This document shows, one piece after another, positions 58,001-64,000 of a DNA stretch of 64,000 nt; position 1 is the first letter of the stretch; each line of letters starts with the position of its first letter. The translations under genes and the position numbers were made by a program. The stretch is from Tanypteryx hageni. Its lineage: Eukaryota; Arthropoda; Insecta; Odonata; Petaluridae. The DNA lies in assembly GCA_028673005.1 (NCBI GenBank), contig CM054118.1:58597338-58661337 (forward strand), in the 5' to 3' direction. Under the pieces are notes generated by a model. It did no database searches. It was not told where the DNA came from and was given only the letters and a program-made list of their open reading frames with translations.

Positions 58001-59522
58001 CATGAGCACAATGTATATACTAGAAACTTAATGGACGAAATTATAGGTTACTCTTTCAGCTCCTAGCCGGACAAACATCGTAGTCGCATTTGGACAAGAT
58101 CGGCTTAACTGCTTTAAGTTAATAATGGACAATATTATCCTCAATGATGTATATTTCCTTCGGGACAAGCGATTTCTTTTAATGAGGAAAGGCTTTGAAT
58201 CCTTACATTTTTTATGGATCTGATATCGCTAACGCTCTTTATTTATAATGATCCTCTAAGCTGCTCGAGTCACGTAACTGGAAAACTCGCCCCGAACGGC
58301 TCTGTTTGATTAAAAAAAATGTCGACTCCGTACGATATATAAAAAATTCATGCCTCCTTCACGGGCAACGTTTAGACTCCAGCGGTTCGGAATTCCTTTG
58401 ATAAACACGATCGCCGAATTTAAGGATCCGCGAAGCGAGGAACTCTTAACCGTTCACCGTCACGTCATTTTCACGCGCGAGATTCACCGGGTGATTGATC
58501 GTGCTCGGGGCGTGACAGTCCTTCCGGAAAGGCACGTGCGTGCGTGTACGTATAAATGCGCTCGCGGACGAATATGGAGGGAGGGAAAAAAGGAAATCGA
58601 CATTCATTTTTTTTACACAGTGGAGAAGCAATGGATCTCACGTACGTTATTTATTATTATTTTTTTTTTAAGGTTCACGGCGTTGGAAACTCGATGAGGC
58701 GTCACGCCGGGCGTTATTCATCTGTTTGGAGGGGGAGCGTTTTACAAAGGAGTTGCCAATGTTACGGCTTTGCATACCCAAAGAGACGGGGCCTTTTGCC
58801 GTAGCTCTGCGTCGCGCGACCTTTCCCTCCTCGTGCCCTTCCACTTTCCCCTATTCTCACCCCTCACTCCCAACCCCGACCCTTCCCCCCCGCTCTAAGA
58901 GTGATTGATGTCGCCTCGTGCCGAGAGAGAAGTAGAAATTCGGAATATGCCTTTTTTTTTTTACTTAACGCCCCAATTTCGAAAGGCTTCTCAGCTCTTC
59001 GAACTGGTAAAGGCCTTTTAATACGCTCGTAAGAATTTTTTCGGACTCATTTTGGATCGACTTATTCATTCTGCTAAATGTGGTGGATTGCGGGAAATTT
59101 ATATTACTTGCGTTTCCCGCATCTCGACCAAGGTCCGAGTAATTTTCTTCCCAAAATTAAAGCTTGCTTATTTAATTTTGTTAGTCTTTAAAAATTCTTC
59201 AAATTCGGAGGTGTTGATAAGTATAGAAAACAGCTTTATGAATGCATAATATTAGAGCACACTGCCCTAGTTAACTAAGTGTTATTATCGACCAGGGTGC
59301 AAAACAATGTTTCTTTATCGATACTCCAAAACAGTCACATATACTTGTCTTGTATAAACACCGTTCAAGAATTTATTTATCATGGTGAAAATATTAGCAG
59401 AAAAGAAAGCGTTTGCATTTTAGGGTCTTAGTAAAACTGATATGATGGAGTTGCCATTATAAACTCAGTTTATCTTAATGAGATGATAAAAACTGATGAA
59501 AATTGGATATTTGATTTCAGTA
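58001..59522. other. No gene recognised; CpG-rich patch
   Basis: A GC- and CpG-richer segment at about 58260-58910 with overlapping frames on both strands (60-115 codons) and no domain. The remainder is AT-rich. It could be regulatory, but no motif supports this. Confidence 0.4.
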
Positions 59523-60291
59523 CTAGCTGAAAGTACCCAGCGTTGCTATGGGTTTTTAAGCAATGAAAATAAATATTGAGTAAGATTTGAGAATAAAACT
59601 AAGCAATGAAACCAAGTTAATTTTTATTGTTATTCTTAATGATGTGCAATATTTTTTGTCTTCCCATCTTTTGTCCAAATAAATAAATTTTTTCCCGCAT
59701 CCTTTATCGACCAATTAGGAGATTTTTTTATCAGATAATCATAATAAACAATCGATGAGATAACTTTTAAAATATAGGTATTTCACTGTAATTGATTTAC
59801 AGCGGAAGAAACTGCATCATATTATGAAGTCATGAATATCAAAAAATATTAAAACCTTGGGCAGTATTTGCAAGCTCTAGGGATGCAACCGGTGGAAACA
59901 CTTTTGAAGATATATTTAAATTCAGCTTAACCATACGTTATCCCATGCAAAGGCTGATTTTTGTGTGTCTAATTTCTCACCTGAAAATTTTAAAGTGAAA
60001 CCTACGAAACAAAATGAGTTCCCGGACTTTGAAATCAAATTTGGCGATAAAAGGTGCATTGGTATGACATGAAAAATGTTATTATAATCTAATAAGTATA
60101 ATTGGCTTAATTGATGCATACAAATATTTAGTTGAAGAGAAAGCAAAGCGTACATATAGGTATTTGAGGGAGGAAGAAGTTTAAGAATATATTTTGGTTG
60201 AAATTAAAGAAATTTTATAGAAGTTTTCTTATAGCTCCTGCTTTCTTTGTTCTTGAAGTCGTAAATCCGTTGGATCAATAATTTCTTTTTC

Positions 60292-60444
60292 TCAAACACT
60301 CGCCTGTCTCAGTCTTTCGTCTTCATGTCTTAAATTTCTTTGGTTATTAGTTTTTGTTGCTCTGTCGTTCGCCTGCCTCACTCTTTGCTCTTCAAGTATT
60401 TTATTTCTTTGATCGACATTTTCTGCTGCTCTGGTGCGAACCAT
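60292..60444 (-). pseudogene. Helitron-associated R/E/Q-rich coding remnant
   Basis: A 50-codon minus-strand frame beginning MVRTRAAENVDQRNK with two ~23-residue repeats (RAAENVDQRNKILEEQRVRQ, then RATKTNNQRNLRHEDERLRQ). Such arginine/glutamate/glutamine repeats occur in the N-terminal part of many Helitron-type and PIF1-helicase-like ORFs in arthropods. Similar sequence persists on either side (60225-60290 and 60445-60510) out of frame. The Rep and helicase domains are absent. It lies inside the Helitron and on its strand, which supports the assignment. Confidence 0.5.
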
Positions 60445-61036
60445 TCTTTTGAAATCGATCTGATTTGAATCTGAGAATAATCTTCCTCTTTTTTAGGCAT
60501 GGTTTCTTCTTTGAACCATTGATTTGGTGCAACTAATAAAAATTAAAATGAGATTGTTATAAAATTTAAGGTTCAATTATTCAGATACGAATATTTTTTA
60601 TATACAGTTTAATGTTGAGTAACACAAAGACCGAAAAAGTATAATCCAAAACATTTACATAGTAAGTACAGAATCTTATCTTCCTTGCAATTATCCCTAA
60701 AGCACTAAATATGTTCCTTAATAGATGTTGAACTCACTTATACGATAACGACGTACACCAAAAAGGAATCCTGCAACAGACGATAACAGAAGTATTTTTC
60801 GTGGGTAACAAAAAAAAATGTCCGAAATAATTATAAAATAATAAAACTCGAAATACTTTAATATAGCTAAATGTTATAAACAAATATGTCAAGCAATCAA
60901 TTACCAAAACAAATATGAACCTTAACATCATGGATTTGATGTGCGTCAGCCGATGTTATATTTAGCTCTCCTCTCTTTTCAACCTAAAAGGAAGGATTCA
61001 AAGCAAAACATATGAATAAATGAACGCGCGCAGCGC

Positions 61037-61201
61037 TTAGTCATCATTTTCGTCGTGCTGCCGCTTCAATCTCATTTCCGCCTTCGCGACACGCGCGCAA
61101 TCTCTCGGTCGGCGCCAGATTCTCATTTCCTCAATTTTGTAGTCTTGTGATATTCGTAATTGCCATAGCAATCGGTGTAGAGCGAATCGTGTCGCCATTT
61201 T
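61037..61201 (-). pseudogene. Short ORF near the Helitron 5' end
   Basis: Minus-strand frame (91 codons if extended upstream to 61312) with a protein-like basic part: MATRFALHRLLWQLRIS, then RIWRRPRDCARVAKAEMRLK and an acidic tail HDENDD. Its position between the Helitron 5' end and the R/E/Q-rich remnant suggests it belongs to the element. Function unknown. Confidence 0.35.
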
Positions 61202-61365
61202 TTCACAAAGAAATGAATCGGAAGAAATGAAGCGCGAATGGTGTGTGACTTTGAAATGTTTTTTTGTCAGTAGCTTATTTATTTTAACAGAATATAATAT
61301 TTTAGATAACAAATTCTCAATATTGTGTTGCAGTTAGCATCCGCAGCGGATAGATTATATATAGA

Positions 61366-64000
61366 TATGTATGAAGAAGTTTTGCGATTCGACTTGGTAG
61401 TTATATTGCTTCGGTAAAGAACGAATAGACCGTTCGAACTTTTCCCAATTAAGACTCGAGAAATGATTTCGGCGATTTAAAACATTTTTTACGGTAGAAA
61501 TGCGGAAGAATTTTCAACAAAATAAAGTTATGGCTAACCTAGGAGTAGGATTCTACGAGAAAATATTTATTATTTAACCTTAGATATTACATTTGCGGTA
61601 CTTGCTAAATTTCAGTTTTTGGCATTTCATTGATGATATTAATTTTTCTTATGTTTTGCGATTAAAAATAAGGGTTTTAACGGAATGGCGTAATATTAAT
61701 TTTTAAATAGCATTTAGTTTTCATAAAATATTATCAAATTTAACGAATTAACCTCAGGTAGTTTCTATGATTAATTTGTTTGCGGAGAAAAATTTTATAA
61801 ATCAAACTTAGCCTGAAGAAAAGAATTTTAAAAATTTCGCAAACCTAAAAATATCTGAAAGAAACGCGTTTTTAATTTATGCTACAATTATAGCATTCCT
61901 ACCTTGTACTTGTTCCTGTAGTTATTGATAGGACGTCAATAAGGACCTTCCATGTAACCTTTATTGAGTGTAAGCATAAGGATTTATACATATTAAATAC
62001 GTAATTGAGATTTTATTTTCGAATTACTTTACCTTTTGTGTTACCCCTTCATATAAATAGTTCAAATCAAGCAAAGCAACTATGCGTTTTATAGTTATTA
62101 CCAATGCTTTTTTTCTAAAAAAGTCAACAAATTAGCGTACCAGTTATAGTATGAAATATAAGTTATTAACTAGACACCTGTTGTATTAACCGGTACGCGT
62201 AACCGCTCGTACCGGCCGAAAAAAAGCCCTGGTTATTACTAATTTTAAATCCTCATTCATACGGAAGGGTTGATAGGCCAGTTTTACGTTGAAGCAATAT
62301 TGTGTGTCTATTAAATGTGAACAGACTGTATTTATTTTTACTAACGGAGCTTAACTGTTATTTACTTTAAGCGTGTCGAATGTGGCAATGATTTGGTACT
62401 ACTAAAACGTTCCAATTTATTTAAATTCTACTTAGAGATGTGAAAATATAAAAGCTGTGCTTTAACTGTAATATTTTCATCCAGGAAATATGGGATAAAA
62501 TGTGTGACAAACTATATCTTGCAATTAAATTTAACATAGATATGACAGCATCAAAAGTGAAACACGGCACATGCCACTTTGGATACTATACATCTACATT
62601 TTTTATCTTTTAATCCTTATACAAAAGAATAGTTTCTACATATTCCATTCACTATAAAATTTATGTATCTCCACGGGCTTTGAGCAACACTGCGATTTGT
62701 AAATAGCGTGGCAGAATATTTCTTTAAAAAACGCAAAAAAGTGCCGTATCGCTGGCATTCCATTGATAACAAAAATGGACGCTCCGCAAAGAAAGCATTC
62801 AAAATCCGACGTCGCTCGCTATTATTTTGTTTTGACGGGGCTCAGTCAAAGCGCATCTCCCTCTTTCTATACCCATTGTAGATATATAGAGGAAGAGAGA
62901 GAGAGAGAAAGATGGAAAAAAGTTAAAGTGAAACAATCGCGGAAAAATAAATGCGAAATAATGCACAATCAATCAAAAAAAGGACGTCACAAAGGAATAG
63001 CTGGATGGTGACGTAGAGGAGAGGCTATCACACCCTTCTATCCCCCCCCCTCCTCTCCTCCCTCGAACACAAACTCCTATTTTGAAATCGCGCACTGAAG
63101 TTAACGAGGCGTACACACGGGGCCGCGATGACGACGCCCCCCCCAAGCTAGCTTCATTTGTCACCGCGATTCGGAGGACGTCAAGCGCCGGAATCCGAAG
63201 CTACGAAAACTGTTTTTTAAAAGAGCTGGGAGACAATGGGGCCGGAAGGAGAAAGAAGGTGGCCTCACTGTCCGAGTGCCTTTTGATGGCGTCGCGATGG
63301 CCGGCACGACGCAGAAAGAATTTCCTGTCTACAGGGAGCGCCGGGGTGGGACTCGATCGGTGCAGCCGTTGGTTGGAAATAAAATGCCCGACAGAGGGCA
63401 GCAGGGGAACGGAATTGTGTACTCGGATAACGTTATCCTTTTTCGACTTGTATATATTTTATACTTTTCTTTGTCGTCAACAGGCGTTTTGCAGGAAAAT
63501 GTTTGTTTCTTTTTGGCGAATAAATAAAGCAAGGCATTATCGCCCGTATCTAAAGTTTTAGAAACTTCGGGAGCGTTTTTCAACGGTTTCGTTTGTTACG
63601 GTGGCTATACAACCGTCGAAAGTTTGCAAAGATGCATTGAAGATTTTATTTAAATGAATTAATAATATTTATTATTCTTCTTTAGTTTTACCTCCTGCCA
63701 TACAAATCGTGCACGGCAGAAATTTGTATGCCCATGCTCTTTTACTACTTTGAAGGTCCGAGTGATTTTTAACTTGTTCCTAAATAATACAAAGGAGAGA
63801 CAAAGAACGTCTCATGGCAATAAGAGCAGATAAAGGGTGAGATTTTGATGGCATAATTACCAAAGGATTTCGTTCGTTCAGCGCGCATGAACACTAGCCA
63901 TGGTTTTTTCCTCGCTTCAAAATCGGAGATTCCGCTTTGTGATCGAGAGTAGAAAATAAAAATGAAAGCTTGAATAAGGATTTAAAACGTTCGAATTCTA
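61366..64000. other. No gene recognised
   Basis: AT-rich to about 62,760, then a CpG-richer stretch (63,000-63,420) with a short (GA)n at 62,894-62,910 and C-runs near 63,045. A 159-codon plus-strand frame at 63082-63561 overlaps other frames on both strands and has no recognised domain, so it is not called. Window ends in AT-rich DNA. Confidence 0.45.

Larger units (their letters stand above)
59523..61365 (-). mobile_element. Helitron, internally deleted, both termini present
   Basis: On the minus strand the 5' end is A|TCTATATATAATC (TC at 61365-61364), fitting the Helitron 5' TCTMTATA pattern. The 3' end has the hairpin ACCCA-TAGCAACGC-TGGGT, then ACTTTCAG and CTAG (59526-59523), followed by T. 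Insertion between A and T and the 12-base hairpin-to-end spacing match the Helitron rules and the cluster at 20-22 kb. Just inside the 5' end is a palindrome ATCCGCTGCGGAT. At 1.84 kb it is far too short for a full Rep/helicase protein; only fragments remain. Confidence 0.72.

Noticed and set aside
63082..63561. 159-codon plus-strand frame as a gene
   Set aside because: Overlapping frames on both strands in a GC-richer patch, no domain and no supporting splice or promoter features.

Overview
The window looks like intergenic or intronic DNA from an animal genome, most probably an arthropod and likely an insect. It is AT-rich, dense in (TA)n, GA/CT and other simple repeats, and full of decayed transposons of classes common in arthropods: an RTE-like LINE, a jockey/CR1/L2-type LINE tail, Tc1/mariner, hAT and Helitron. 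I recognise no host protein-coding gene, rRNA or intact tRNA gene. The species cannot be fixed from the sequence alone. All calls are by eye, without database searches.

Layout. 1-6 kb: unassigned AT-rich DNA, long polypurine tracts, a 16-bp GA minisatellite (3.66-4.16 kb) and a probable LINE 3' tail (3.28 kb). 6-7.2 kb: a 135-bp foldback element and a decayed hAT transposase. 9.9-11.4 kb: purine-rich DNA around a 5'-truncated LINE copy with a target-site duplication. 18-19.5 kb: a pyrimidine tract switching to a purine tract. 20.1-22.1 kb: three short copies of one Helitron-like family in alternating orientation. 25.0-26.3 kb: a mariner pseudogene inside a (TA)n tract. 27.35-28.22 kb: a tandem array of five ~150-bp units bounded by inverted ends. 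29.1-31.2 kb: two hAT-type non-autonomous elements, the first with a nested LINE fragment. 35.8-36.2 kb: a 195-bp tandem duplication. 41.1-44.24 kb: a near-perfect 46-bp inverted repeat, then an almost intact RTE-like LINE flanked on both sides by (TA)n. 44.4-53.8 kb: dispersed repeats, including three copies of a 0.7-kb unclassified family and a duplicated segment giving an empty-site comparison. 57.9 kb: a (TATAG)n array. 59.5-61.4 kb: a deleted Helitron with both canonical termini and a remnant of an R/E/Q-rich coding repeat.

The sequences do not work together as a pathway; the window is a record of transposition. The most informative signals are structural: Helitron ends that satisfy the hairpin-plus-CTRR|T rule in four places, LINE copies sharing a 3'-terminal hairpin, a repeated link between long (TA)n tracts and transposon edges, and a palindrome-ended repeat family carrying the sequence GCGTTCTTT. 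I found no convincing evidence of a new enzymatic or defence system.
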